From Mesotoga sp. Brook.08.105.5.1 (lineage in GTDB: Bacteria; Thermotogota; Thermotogae; Petrotogales; Kosmotogaceae), in assembly GCF_002752635.1 (NCBI RefSeq), contig NZ_AYTW01000006.1:62001-126000 (forward strand): a DNA stretch of 64,000 nt, given 5' to 3'. The position numbers and the translations under genes are program-made. Position 1 is the stretch's first letter, and every line of letters starts with the position of its first letter. A model generated the notes under the pieces. That model did no database searches. It saw only the letters and a program-made list of their open reading frames with translations, and was not told the origin of the DNA. Below are positions 8,987 through 17,439 of this stretch, one piece after another.

Positions 8987-10366
8987 TTGTCGAAAAAACG
9001 TGCGCTGCTTTTGATGCTTATCATACCACTATTGGCTCTTGGGAGCACTGGACTTCATGTGATTCTGTCACCATCACTGTCGTTTAACAGCTTTCCTGCA
9101 GTCAGCAACAGCTACAAGCCAAGCCTGGAAGACCTTAATCGCTATTTGAGTGTTCCTGCAATCTTCTCGGGCGGCATGCAGATTTCCCTGGGGAAGTCAA
9201 GGCTGTATTTGAATATGGATCTGAGACAGGAGTTTTCCGATTACTTGATGGGCAACTGGTTCTCGAATCTCCCGCTGTCGACGACAAATTTCCTTCCTTC
9301 GGTAGACATGAATTTTCCCAGGCTCGGTTACTTCGAGAGAAGAGATGAGAATTCGCTGATCTCTTTGGGCAGGCGAAAACTGAGTCTTGGTGGTTCTACT
9401 TACAGTTTTGTTCTCTCAAATACTCCGCCGTATTTTGATCACCTGTGGATTGAGTTGAATGGAAAAGCCAAATCAGGAGAGTATCTTTATAATTTCTTTG
9501 TTATATCTTCCGACAGAACAGTTAGCGGGGGACCCAAGACACTTCTTGGTCACCGGTTCGGATATATGAACGACAATCTCAAGGTCACTTTTGGCGAAGA
9601 AAATCTCGTTTACGGTGTCTATCCTGATCTGCAGGATATTGGGCCTTTTCTAATCTATCATCATACCTATCAGGATCATTCAAACGTAACTGCAACCATA
9701 GCGGCAGAGGTTAAGATTGACCGCGCTATTGCCTACGGTGAGTTTACACTTGATGATTTCAGACTTTCGACGGAGAGTCCTAATTCAAATCCCACGGCCT
9801 TTGGTTGGCTTGCAGGTTTTTCATGGAAAATATCTGATGGCTTGCCCTATTCCGGACTGAGATTCACTGAAGCGGAGAACGAAGTCAGAGATCAAACACT
9901 TCTGAATAGCGGCGGACTTAGAGTGCGGATGGAACACTACCACGCAACCACCTATCTCTACAATAGGGGTATAAGCATCGGCAAGTTCACTTATCAATAC
10001 CGGTTCAATGTCTTGCATCTTGATTCTTGGCCAGTTATCACTGGTTTTTTTGGATTTCCTTTTGGACCTGACTCAACGTTGAGCCTTGTCGGCATCGAGT
10101 ACGAGAGTCAGAATATATCTCTTAGCGTCAAGGCGGAGCTTCTCAGAACTGGCTCAGCCAATATCGATTCTCCTTATGAGCCACCTTTTGACCAGAACTG
10201 GTACGGTCCAAAGAACCCGATCAACAGATCTCTGATTCTGTCTTTGACTTGTTTCTTCGCATACTGCCCAGATACAGCGCTTTTTGCTGGCGGTAAAGTA
10301 ATTTTCGCCGATCACATTGATTTCTGGATTAACGTGGGTTTCATCAAAGGTTTTTCACTATTTTAG
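8987..10366 (+). CDS. Secreted beta-barrel-like protein, Wzi-like (first of tandem pair)
   Basis: About 459 residues after an N-terminal signal peptide (LLMLIIPLLALGSTG). The body is rich in alternating strands and shares a collinear pattern with its downstream neighbour: LGHRFGYM, PDLQDIGPFLIYHHTYQDHSN, AYGEFTLDDFRLS. That pattern (GHRF ... NPF/GPF-hhHhxY ... YGEhhhDDh) resembles the Wzi capsule-assembly outer-membrane barrel family. I infer an outer-membrane (toga) protein; a role in surface polysaccharide is only a guess. Start TTG 8987 is chosen for the GGGGGTGA site 7 bases upstream; an ATG 129 bases earlier would lie in the coding part of the divergent MFS gene. Confidence 0.6.
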   Translation: MSKKRALLLMLIIPLLALGSTGLHVILSPSLSFNSFPAVSNSYKPSLEDLNRYLSVPAIFSGGMQISLGKSRLYLNMDLRQEFSDYLMGNWFSNLPLSTTNFLPSVDMNFPRLGYFERRDENSLISLGRRKLSLGGSTYSFVLSNTPPYFDHLWIELNGKAKSGEYLYNFFVISSDRTVSGGPKTLLGHRFGYMNDNLKVTFGEENLVYGVYPDLQDIGPFLIYHHTYQDHSNVTATIAAEVKIDRAIAYGEFTLDDFRLSTESPNSNPTAFGWLAGFSWKISDGLPYSGLRFTEAENEVRDQTLLNSGGLRVRMEHYHATTYLYNRGISIGKFTYQYRFNVLHLDSWPVITGFFGFPFGPDSTLSLVGIEYESQNISLSVKAELLRTGSANIDSPYEPPFDQNWYGPKNPINRSLILSLTCFFAYCPDTALFAGGKVIFADHIDFWINVGFIKGFSLF

Positions 10367-10378
10367 GGAGGTAATTCC

Positions 10379-12010
10379 ATGAAGAAGATTGTTTTGCTGT
10401 TTTTCATGGTGTTGTCGATGGCAATTCTTGCAAGCCAGGGTACGTTGATATTCAAGGGTACAGATCAATATGACTTATTTTTGGGCAGAAACTTGATTGA
10501 AGGAAAGACGCTCTTTACACCTAATACAGGGATTCCTGAGGGTTTTGCTTCAGTCCAGCTTAAGCAGCCCGTTGTGAAGACTTCTCCAGGAACAGAAATC
10601 CACTTGAGAGTTACTCCACAGTTCCTCATCCACAATTTCGAGCCTTTCAAGGAGAAGGGCTGGCTAAAATCCGTGGTTCCACTTTACTTGAGATACCGTT
10701 ATGATACTCTTAAGCCCTGGCTTGTACTGGGTTTTGAAAGCGAAGTATCCGACCATATCACAGGGTATATAAATCTCGATATTCCAAAAGACTATCGGAG
10801 TTACATCAGTCACGGCGATAATTTTGATTCGAAGCCCTACATGAATTTTCCAGTGGAGCTTTTTGAAGGAAAAATCGAGGCGCTCGATATGAGCTGGCCT
10901 ACTTTCGGCTATGTAACCTACGCAAATGAAAGCTTCTACGCTTCTCTAGGTAGATATAAACTTGCCTGGGGTCCGATGAGAAATGGGCTTGCAATAAGCG
11001 ATGCGTCATCTTATTACGATAATATCTCTTCTTCATATACTACTCCCCTCTGGAAAAACGGCCGGTTCACGTATTCTTTTCTGGTCATTACCCCGACTTC
11101 TCTCCTGAACGATGAAGAATGGATAAAGCAGGGAAAGGTGTGGGATCTCAATCAAAGAAGACCATACACTGAAGGAGCGAAGACGATCATCGGGCATCGG
11201 TTCGATGTTCAGTTTGCAAGCTGGGGAAGGGTCGGGGTAGGCGAGATCAATGTTGTCGGTGGGAAGCACCCCGATCTGAACGATGCCAACCCATTCATCA
11301 TCTTCCACAATACTTACGGTGAAGATTTCTCCAACGTCATGGCTTCGCTCGATTTTTCTCTAGCGCCGTTTAAGGGAATCGAGGTCTACGGGGAAATCGC
11401 CATCGATGACGTTTCGTTCGGTTCGACAGAGGCCGGAGCGCGTGGCAAACCAACGGCCCTGGCTTATGGTGGGGGTCTTAGATACGCGACGGATATAAAG
11501 GGAACGTTGCTTCTTGCCTCTGTGGAGCTCTATCATACAGACACGTGGATGTACAATCGCTGGCAGCCGCTTCTCACATTTACAAACAGAATCTACACAA
11601 AATCCGAACTTCCCGGAAGCAGGGATTTCACGGACTATCCGCTCGGCTTCAAATATGGCCCTGATCTGAAAGGTTTTTCTCTTATGGCAAGTGCGATAAT
11701 GACTAACGGGCTTTCGATCTCCTTCGTTTATGATCATTTCAAACAGGGAGAGGTTACTCTTAAGACACCATACTTGAACATGGAAGAACCTGAAGACGAC
11801 CCCGGTCAGTTTACTAATCCGGAAGATTGGAGTGGCCCCGTCGGTGAGACCGTAAATGCAAATATCATGAAACTTAACATAATGATTCCTTACAGGGACT
11901 TCACTTTCGGAAGCGATTTCTCGATTTATTTCGGAGGTTATTTCAAGAAGAACGGTGGTTATGACAAACCGATTTTCGAAATAAGGCCTTATGTATCTTA
12001 TATCTTCTAG
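10379..12010 (+). CDS. Secreted beta-barrel-like protein, Wzi-like (second of tandem pair)
   Basis: 543 residues with a clear signal peptide (MKKIVLLFFMVLSMAILAS). It is a longer paralogue of the preceding protein: IGHRFDVQF, HPDLNDANPFIIFHNTYGED, EVYGEIAIDDVSFGS, and ASLGRYKLAWGPMRNGLAIS, the last close to the GRDKhxWGPG strand of Wzi-type barrels. The C terminus ends in an aromatic residue (IRPYVSYIF), as outer-membrane barrels usually do, which supports insertion by BamA. GGGAGGTAATTCC precedes the ATG and the gap to the first gene is 12 bases, so the two form an operon. Confidence 0.65.
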   Translation: MKKIVLLFFMVLSMAILASQGTLIFKGTDQYDLFLGRNLIEGKTLFTPNTGIPEGFASVQLKQPVVKTSPGTEIHLRVTPQFLIHNFEPFKEKGWLKSVVPLYLRYRYDTLKPWLVLGFESEVSDHITGYINLDIPKDYRSYISHGDNFDSKPYMNFPVELFEGKIEALDMSWPTFGYVTYANESFYASLGRYKLAWGPMRNGLAISDASSYYDNISSSYTTPLWKNGRFTYSFLVITPTSLLNDEEWIKQGKVWDLNQRRPYTEGAKTIIGHRFDVQFASWGRVGVGEINVVGGKHPDLNDANPFIIFHNTYGEDFSNVMASLDFSLAPFKGIEVYGEIAIDDVSFGSTEAGARGKPTALAYGGGLRYATDIKGTLLLASVELYHTDTWMYNRWQPLLTFTNRIYTKSELPGSRDFTDYPLGFKYGPDLKGFSLMASAIMTNGLSISFVYDHFKQGEVTLKTPYLNMEEPEDDPGQFTNPEDWSGPVGETVNANIMKLNIMIPYRDFTFGSDFSIYFGGYFKKNGGYDKPIFEIRPYVSYIF

Positions 12011-12782
12011 GTTGTGGTGGGACCGGGCGAGCAAGCCCATGAAGCTCAGATGTCTGCTGTCGCTGCAAAGCCGCCCGAGCCTTCAATGGTCAGCGTTTTC
12101 TGAATTCAACGAAGAGGCTAGATGCCGAATTAAGTATATCTAGAGGGGTAAGATTCCGAGCGCGCGTAGAGTTCAGAGGTTTGAAAATCAAGATCGGCAG
12201 GCTTCAATTCGAGAAAAACCATATTCGGGACTACCAAGAGCAGGAAGAGGAAGCAGATCCTTTACGGTATCGTTACTGACAGTACAAAAGGGGTGAAAAA
12301 CGGTATAGATCAAAGGAACCGGTCAGTCCCTGTTTTCATGAGAGCACACACCCCATAGCGAGAGGGCCCCCATCAAGTGGGAATTTAGATCAAAAGTGTA
12401 GAGATTGCGAAGCAGTTTTTTGTTTGACGATAATAACGATCCTTGAAATAAGGAACGAAATGTTTGAGAGCCATATAGAGATCATCTAGGTAATGATGAG
12501 CCATAAGAGCCGCTGTTCGCAGTGAGATAAAGTTCTCCGTCGACGAGTGAGCCTTTCTCTCTTCTATCCCTGTAACTTGCATCTTGTTACGTGCAACCGG
12601 TTTCTTCCTGGAGGAGGACTGCTCACGGTCAAGGGATCTTGGGCTTCAAAGCGCTCAGCTTCTTCAATTAAGCGTCCGGCGGCTATTCTAGAAGCGAAGC
12701 CCTTGACAACGATCTCTCACGGTGCCCAGTGCGCAGCCGAAAAAGGCCTTTACAGCTTTCTTTTTGAATTGCATGAGCTGTC
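12011..12782. other. Gene-poor stretch of about 770 bases
   Basis: I see no gene I can support here. Reading frames of 65-116 codons exist on both strands but lack ribosome binding sites and recognisable motifs. Short pairing elements occur (GGGC...GCCC near 12026-12039, CCCA-TCAAG-TGGG near 12368-12380), but none is a convincing terminator for the upstream operon. Texture is like the stretch at 20388-20773 and suggests decayed coding sequence. Confidence 0.5.
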
Positions 12783-12932
12783 TCAGATAAATCCAAAGAC
12801 AAGAAATCCGATCACGAAGCCAACTATCAGTCCCAGGATCAATCCTCTTGTGAATTTGTCTGGTTTTCTTCCTGGAGTTGGGGATTCTCCTCTTTGACTT
12901 TCTTTGTACCAGTCTCTATCGTAGATTCCCAA
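12783..12932 (-). CDS. Small single-pass membrane protein overlapping the AI-2E gene
   Basis: A 49-codon frame begins at TTG 12932, nine bases after AGGAG. It starts MGIYDRDWYKESQ and ends in a glycine-patterned membrane helix (GLILGLIVGFVIGFLVFGFI) right before the stop. The N-terminal 'G(I/L)YDRDYY' pattern is common at the start of small bacterial membrane proteins. The first 94 bases are shared, in another frame, with the last codons of the AI-2E-family gene, so the helix is the only part outside the overlap. The good site, hydrophobic helix and fitting stop argue for a real gene; function unknown. Confidence 0.6.
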   Translation of the reverse strand: MGIYDRDWYKESQRGESPTPGRKPDKFTRGLILGLIVGFVIGFLVFGFI

Positions 12933-13933
12933 TCATGATCACTCCTCTCTTTTATGATAAACTCCTTCCAGAATCGCTTTATGAAGAGTATCAGAGGCAC
13001 GGCGAACAATACGCCGAAAATTCCGATAAGCTCTCCAAAAGCCACCAGCGATACCAGAATAACAAACCAGTTTATCTTAACACGATGAGAGAGAATTCTT
13101 GGTGAAAGCAGCCACATATCTATCTGATTTGCTATCAAGAGCACAATCGCTCCACCAATAACACCCCAGATGCCGTTTTGAACATAGCCGAGAAGCAGCA
13201 TCGGGATAGTTGTTACAACAACTCCCAAGAAGGGTATGAAATTCGTCATTCCTGCAAGAAGTCCCAGGAAGAGAGCGTTCGGGATTCCCACAATCGCTGC
13301 ACCTGCACCTATCATAATTCCTTCGATTACCGATATTAGAACCTGGCCAGCGACATAGGTCTGAAAATCAGTGTACAGAGAATTGAGAAAACCGGTTACC
13401 CTGGATTGATCGCAGCTGGGGAAGATAATAGGAACCTTCCTTCTCAAGATTCCGGTTCTTCTTGCAATCACGAAGGCCGCTACTATCATGAGAATAATCC
13501 CGGTAATCCATGATGTAATGTTTGAGGCAACATATCTTCCCAGTTCAATAGCACCACCAGTTAACAATTGTGAAGCTCTCTGGGCAAGGTCCGTAACGGA
13601 ATCTGCAATAAACGGAGGAAGTCTTTCGAGCCACTCTTCAAAACTTCCGTCCATGAAGAGGGCATCCATCTCAGTGGCAATACTACGGATTCCGTTGATC
13701 GTAATCGGAATGGCGCTGTACACAAGAAAGAATAAGAAGAATAGCAATACCATTCCAGTAATGATTCCAAGAGCAGTCTTCGATGTTTTCTTTGTAACGA
13801 ATGCGGATGGTGCACTAATTATTAGAGAGAAAAGAAAAGCAAGTCCGATGACCCGCGAGGTCATTGGAAAGAGAAATAGTGTGGAGAATATCGCAATGAA
13901 GTATCCAAGAATCCATAGCCTAGTCTTTTCCAT
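12839..13933 (-). CDS. AI-2E family transporter (permease-like)
   Basis: 364 residues with about eight hydrophobic segments and the family's conserved C-terminal block (GIMIGAGAAIVGIPNALFLGLLAGMTNFIPFLG, then GQVLISVIEG earlier; GVIGGAIVLLIANQIDMWLLSP; FGELIGIFGVLFAVPL). Members include TqsA-type exporters and Na+/H+ antiporters; the substrate here is unknown. The last ~30 residues are hydrophilic and are encoded by DNA that also carries the start of a small membrane protein in another frame. Start ATG 13933 is followed by EKTRLWILGYFIAIFS. Confidence 0.88.
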   Translation of the reverse strand: MEKTRLWILGYFIAIFSTLFLFPMTSRVIGLAFLFSLIISAPSAFVTKKTSKTALGIITGMVLLFFLFFLVYSAIPITINGIRSIATEMDALFMDGSFEEWLERLPPFIADSVTDLAQRASQLLTGGAIELGRYVASNITSWITGIILMIVAAFVIARRTGILRRKVPIIFPSCDQSRVTGFLNSLYTDFQTYVAGQVLISVIEGIMIGAGAAIVGIPNALFLGLLAGMTNFIPFLGVVVTTIPMLLLGYVQNGIWGVIGGAIVLLIANQIDMWLLSPRILSHRVKINWFVILVSLVAFGELIGIFGVLFAVPLILFIKRFWKEFIIKERSDHDWESTIETGTKKVKEENPQLQEENQTNSQED

Positions 13934-14015
13934 ATTGGCGCGCCTCCAGAGCTGAGAAGATTTGATCTGCTTTGTGTTGTATACTGAATATGTGCTTTCA
14001 ATAAAGAGGTGTCCT

Positions 14016-14660
14016 ATGAGAAGAGTATATATTATGGTGATCGTGTTTTTTTTAATTTCTGTGATGTCATTTGGATCAACTCACTCTTCAAGAATACTGT
14101 CTCCCGGATCGGTGAAGGCTATGCTGGGTTTCAAAGATGTGGGATTGAGGATCGGCATACTTCCCTTTCTAGAGGCCGGTTGGTTCATCGATGAGGGTTC
14201 ATACTTCACTCTTGGCTACGATGGCAACTTTCATGTCGCGTCCCGCGTCTCATTTTCTTCACTGGAGGAAGCGAGGGTGGTTGCAGAGTTAGGATATGAC
14301 TTCAATGTTGTGTATCTGGAAGTTAGCGGCCTGTATGAATATTCTGCGCCTGACGCATCCTTCCTTGGTGGGCAACTGAAAACAGAAGTATTCTTTGACA
14401 ACTATTTGAGTACTGTCAGTGCCACTCTGGGAAGATTTCAGAAGGTAGCCGGTGAGACTGAAAAGAAAAGCTACACCTCTGTGGGGTTCTCAGCGAGGAG
14501 AAGACTGGATATTGACAAGAAGTTCTACTTTGTGAATATTGAAAGTATTGAACTGGCCGGCACACTGAAGTGGGAAATCAAGGATGATCTCGCCTCTTTC
14601 AACCCTTTTCCTGCTTACAGTTTCGTGGGGATGCAGCTGAACCTAGGATTTCTTAACTGA
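14016..14660 (+). CDS. Secreted protein of unknown function, probable beta-barrel
   Basis: 214 residues with a signal peptide (VYIMVIVFFLISVMSFGS). The mature part consists of alternating amphipathic strands (RIGILPFLEAGWFI, YFTLGYDGNFHVASRVSFSS, ARVVAELGYDFNVVYLEVSG) and ends in FVGMQLNLGFLN, compatible with a small outer-membrane barrel. I do not recognise the family. AAAGAGGTG lies seven bases before the ATG and TATACT at 13980-13985 could serve as -10. It stands alone between two leftward genes. Confidence 0.6.
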   Translation: MRRVYIMVIVFFLISVMSFGSTHSSRILSPGSVKAMLGFKDVGLRIGILPFLEAGWFIDEGSYFTLGYDGNFHVASRVSFSSLEEARVVAELGYDFNVVYLEVSGLYEYSAPDASFLGGQLKTEVFFDNYLSTVSATLGRFQKVAGETEKKSYTSVGFSARRRLDIDKKFYFVNIESIELAGTLKWEIKDDLASFNPFPAYSFVGMQLNLGFLN

Positions 14661-14744
14661 TAAACAAAGTCTTTTCCTGCTCCTTGTCAGGAATGGCGAT
14701 ATTTGTATCTGCTTTAGTGATGAATAATCCTCATACCGACAAGT

Positions 14745-15296
14745 TCATGAAAGGAGTTTTGCTATCTCATCTACTTCTTTTTCGTCGGACATCTCTCCAT
14801 CGACGGACATCTCCATAACCTTGCCCGCCATGTAAGTTAAGAGGCGATGGGATACCTTGGAAGCTCTTCTCATGGACATAGAAGCTCCTAGAGCCCTCTC
14901 GACTCTATCGTAGAAGTCGGCTCTTGCGTTGATTAGAATCTCTCTTACCCTTTTGTTCTTCATTCCATGAAGCCAAAGATAAACAAGAGAAACCATTATG
15001 TCAGATCTTTCGGAATAAAGCTTTAGCACCTCGGCATAGAGATCCCTGGCAATCTCAACGGGTTGTTTGGCTTGATCGATGAGTGGTTCGAGTCTTGGAA
15101 GTACGTAGTTGTTCAGAATGTGCCTGGATAGATCTATGAGCATTCCCTCTTTGGAGCGATGGTGATAGTGAATTGCAGCAAGATTGACTTCTGCGATGCT
15201 TGAAACCTTTCGTGTGCTCAGTCCCTCAATTGTTTCCTCAGCGATCACCTGTATAGCGGCTTCCATAATTCTCTCTCTCGTTTCTTGTCCACGCAC
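14745..15296 (-). CDS. TetR/AcrR-family transcriptional regulator
   Basis: About 183 residues. The N-terminal helix-turn-helix is typical: ETRERIMEAAIQVIAEETIEGLSTRKVSSIAEVNLAAIHYHHRSKEGMLIDL. The C-terminal ~120 residues form the variable ligand-binding/dimerisation domain. The GTG at 15296 is preceded by AAGGGGTGA and is preferred to an ATG 18 bases upstream. Its own promoter region holds a perfect inverted repeat, suggesting autorepression. No obvious target besides itself; the neighbours are the secreted protein (14016) and arcC. Confidence 0.9.
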   Translation of the reverse strand: MRGQETRERIMEAAIQVIAEETIEGLSTRKVSSIAEVNLAAIHYHHRSKEGMLIDLSRHILNNYVLPRLEPLIDQAKQPVEIARDLYAEVLKLYSERSDIMVSLVYLWLHGMKNKRVREILINARADFYDRVERALGASMSMRRASKVSHRLLTYMAGKVMEMSVDGEMSDEKEVDEIAKLLS

Positions 15297-15324
15297 TGTC
15301 GTCACCCCTTTCAATCATTCGTAT

Positions 15325-15357
15325 AACACATTATATCACATTGTGTTTGAAAGTGAA
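15325..15357 (-). promoter_or_regulatory. Promoter and candidate operator of the TetR-family gene
   Basis: On the minus strand TTCACT (15352-15357) and TATAAT (15330-15335) are 16 bases apart. The inverted repeat AACACA-N11-TGTGTT (15325-15347) covers the -10, the position expected of a self-repressing TetR operator. Confidence 0.6.
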
Positions 15358-15361
15358 CGGC

Positions 15362-15389
15362 GAAGCCGGGAAATACCCGGCTTCTTTTT
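15362..15389 (+). terminator. Strong hairpin beside arcC end, T-tract on the plus strand
   Basis: GAAGCCGGG (15362-15370) pairs with CCCGGCTTC (15376-15384) around AAATA and is followed on the plus strand by TTTTT. It sits between the arcC stop codon and the TetR promoter, both leftward, and on the minus strand it lacks a T-tract. It would stop rightward (antisense) transcription, or only cap the arcC mRNA. Confidence 0.55.
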
Positions 15390-16326
15390 ATGGAATAATC
15401 CTTGTGCCCGACTTTCCCCTAAGTGCCTGGTCGACCTTCTCCAGAGAGGTTATTATTGCTTCCTTTCCCGTTCTTGAAGCAAATTCAATTGCTGATTCTA
15501 TTTTCGGCAGCATGCTTCCCTTTGCGAAGTGACCGGCATCGATCAACATTTTACCTTCTTCGACAGTAACTACCCTCAGTTCTCTTTGGTCTTTCTTTCC
15601 AAAGTTGATGTATGCGTGGTCGACACCGGTAAGAATTACTAAGGCATCGGCATCAATCAGTTTCGCAAGCAGTGCGGACGCTCTATCTTTATCGATGACC
15701 GCCTCTACACCTTTTATCATTCCCCTCTCATCTCGAGCAACCGGAATTCCTCCACCGCCTGCCGCTACAACAATTGTCCCATCGTTGATCATCTCTCGTA
15801 TCGGTTCAATCTCCAGCACATCAAGTGGTATCGGAGAGGGGACTACACGACGAAAACCCCTACCCGCATCTTCTTTCACAGTCCAGCCTTTGGTTCTTTC
15901 AAGTTCCTTAGCGGTCTTCTCATCATAGAACGGTCCGACCGGCTTTGAAGGGTGCAGGAATCCCTCGTCTTCCCTATCTACTACGATTTGAGTCAGAACG
16001 CACGCAATGTCTCTTCTTTTGCCTCGCTTCAGAAGCTCATTGTTCAGGGTCTGAGTAATCAAGTAGCCGATAGATCCCTGAGTCATTGCATCGTTTACAT
16101 CGATCGGAAAAGGAGGGAATACGTCTTTTGACATATCCTGTTGAACCAACAAGTTGCCAACCTGCGGGCCGTTTCCGTGTGTGATTATCAGTTCATAACC
16201 TTCCTCTACAAGATCTGCGAGATAAGAGGTAGTTGAGAGGAGGTTCTTCTCCATAATTTCTGCAGTTGGTTTTTCGTTTGGTTTATTTAGAGCATTGCCA
16301 CCTATTGCAACAACGATTCTCTTCAT
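15388..16326 (-). CDS. arcC: Carbamate kinase
   Basis: 312 residues of the amino-acid kinase family, full length. Conserved stretches: VVAIGGNALNKPNE near the start, ITHGNGPQVGNLL, DVNDAMTQGSIGYLITQTLNNEL, VVAAGGGGIPV, AVIDKDRASALLA and FAKGSMLPKIESAIEF. It makes ATP from carbamoyl phosphate in arginine or citrulline breakdown. It lies 8 bases after argF on the same strand, so the pair forms the citrulline-to-ATP half of the arginine deiminase route; no arginine deiminase gene is in the window. Confidence 0.96.
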   Translation of the reverse strand: MKRIVVAIGGNALNKPNEKPTAEIMEKNLLSTTSYLADLVEEGYELIITHGNGPQVGNLLVQQDMSKDVFPPFPIDVNDAMTQGSIGYLITQTLNNELLKRGKRRDIACVLTQIVVDREDEGFLHPSKPVGPFYDEKTAKELERTKGWTVKEDAGRGFRRVVPSPIPLDVLEIEPIREMINDGTIVVAAGGGGIPVARDERGMIKGVEAVIDKDRASALLAKLIDADALVILTGVDHAYINFGKKDQRELRVVTVEEGKMLIDAGHFAKGSMLPKIESAIEFASRTGKEAIITSLEKVDQALRGKSGTRIIP

Positions 16327-16334
16327 TTTTCCCC

Positions 16335-17276
16335 CTATAGCAGTGTGGCTATCATAACTGCCTTAATTGTGTGCTTTCTGTTCTCGGCTTCTTCAAAGAC
16401 TCTTGAAATGGGACTCTCAAAGACATCTTCAGTCACTTCGTTTCCTTTGACTGCGGGGAGGCAGTGAAGGAAGATCGTCTCCGCCTTTCCAGTCTTTCTC
16501 ATCATCTCGGCATTTACCTGATAGGGCTTCAAAAGGGCTATTCTTTCCTGCAGCTTTGCTTCTTCTCCCATAGATGCCCAAACATCGGTGTAAACCGCAT
16601 CGGCATCCATCAGTGCCTTCTCCACGTCTTCAGTAACCTCAATTTTAGCTCCAGACTCTTTCGCAAGCTCCCTGCACTTATCAACTATCGCCGGGTCTGT
16701 GTGAAGGCTCTTTGGGCCGCATGCAACGAAATGCAAACCCATCTTCGCAGAACCTATCATAAGAGAGTTGGCCATGTTGTTTCTGGAATCGCCAACGAAG
16801 ACGAGTTTTCGCCCCTTCAAAGTCCCGAGTGTCTCTTCAATCGTCATGAAATCGGCGAGAATCTGAGTTGGATGGTACAGATCTGTTAGGCCGTTGTACA
16901 CGGGAACGCCTGACCACTGAGATAGCACTTCAACGGTTTCCTGTTTGAAGCCTCTGAAAGCTATCGCATCAAACATTCTTCCCAGGACTCGTGCGGTATC
17001 CTTAAGGTCTTCTTTCACTCCCAGATGAATGTCGTCTTTCGAAAGAAAGACAGCATGCCCACCTTCTTCTCCGAAGGAAGTCTCGAATGCAGTTCTTGTT
17101 CGTGTGGAGCGCTTTTCAAAGACAATTGCCAGAGTCTTCCCTGCAAATCTGACGGTTGGTGTTCCGGCTCTCTTCTCGACCTTAACCTGTCTGGCTACAT
17201 CCAGAAGATAACGAATCTCGTCGCTTGTGAAATCAAGTAGCGTCAAAAAGCTTCTCCCTTTTAAGTTTACGCCCAT
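16335..17276 (-). CDS. argF: Ornithine carbamoyltransferase
   Basis: 313 residues. The carbamoyl-phosphate loop (FEKRSTRTRTAFE), the LYHPTQ-like motif (LTDLYHPTQILADFMTIEE), VGDSRNNMANSLMIG, VWASMG and the ornithine-binding HCLPAVKG are all present. Coupled to carbamate kinase, it probably runs in the breakdown direction (arcB role). The ATG at 17276 has AAGGAGGG five bases upstream; an upstream in-frame ATG at 17336 lies within the -35 and is rejected. A near-consensus promoter lies 31 bases upstream. Confidence 0.96.
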   Translation of the reverse strand: MGVNLKGRSFLTLLDFTSDEIRYLLDVARQVKVEKRAGTPTVRFAGKTLAIVFEKRSTRTRTAFETSFGEEGGHAVFLSKDDIHLGVKEDLKDTARVLGRMFDAIAFRGFKQETVEVLSQWSGVPVYNGLTDLYHPTQILADFMTIEETLGTLKGRKLVFVGDSRNNMANSLMIGSAKMGLHFVACGPKSLHTDPAIVDKCRELAKESGAKIEVTEDVEKALMDADAVYTDVWASMGEEAKLQERIALLKPYQVNAEMMRKTGKAETIFLHCLPAVKGNEVTEDVFESPISRVFEEAENRKHTIKAVMIATLL

Positions 17277-17307
17277 CTTAACCCTCCTTGTTTTGGTTAT
17301 CTCTAAT

Positions 17308-17336
17308 ATAATACATATATAAGTTCCGGCTTTCAA
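17308..17336 (-). promoter_or_regulatory. Promoter of argF-arcC
   Basis: On the minus strand TTGAAA (17331-17336) and TATTAT (17308-17313) are separated by exactly 17 bases and precede the argF start by 31 bases. No ARG-box-like palindrome was found. Confidence 0.7.
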
Positions 17337-17439
17337 TTGCGTTTATTGGCTCGAGGAAACGTGGATTAAACCATATCACAACAATGCGGTGTTATGCTTT
17401 TGTATGCTAAGGTATATTGCCCTAATTCGGAGGTGCCCG

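Noticed and set aside
12385-12582. 65-codon leftward frame
   Set aside because: No ribosome site, no known motif, lies in a decayed-looking stretch.
14674-14693. TTCCTG/CAGGAA hairpin as terminator
   Set aside because: Short stem, loop of eight, no T-run on either strand.
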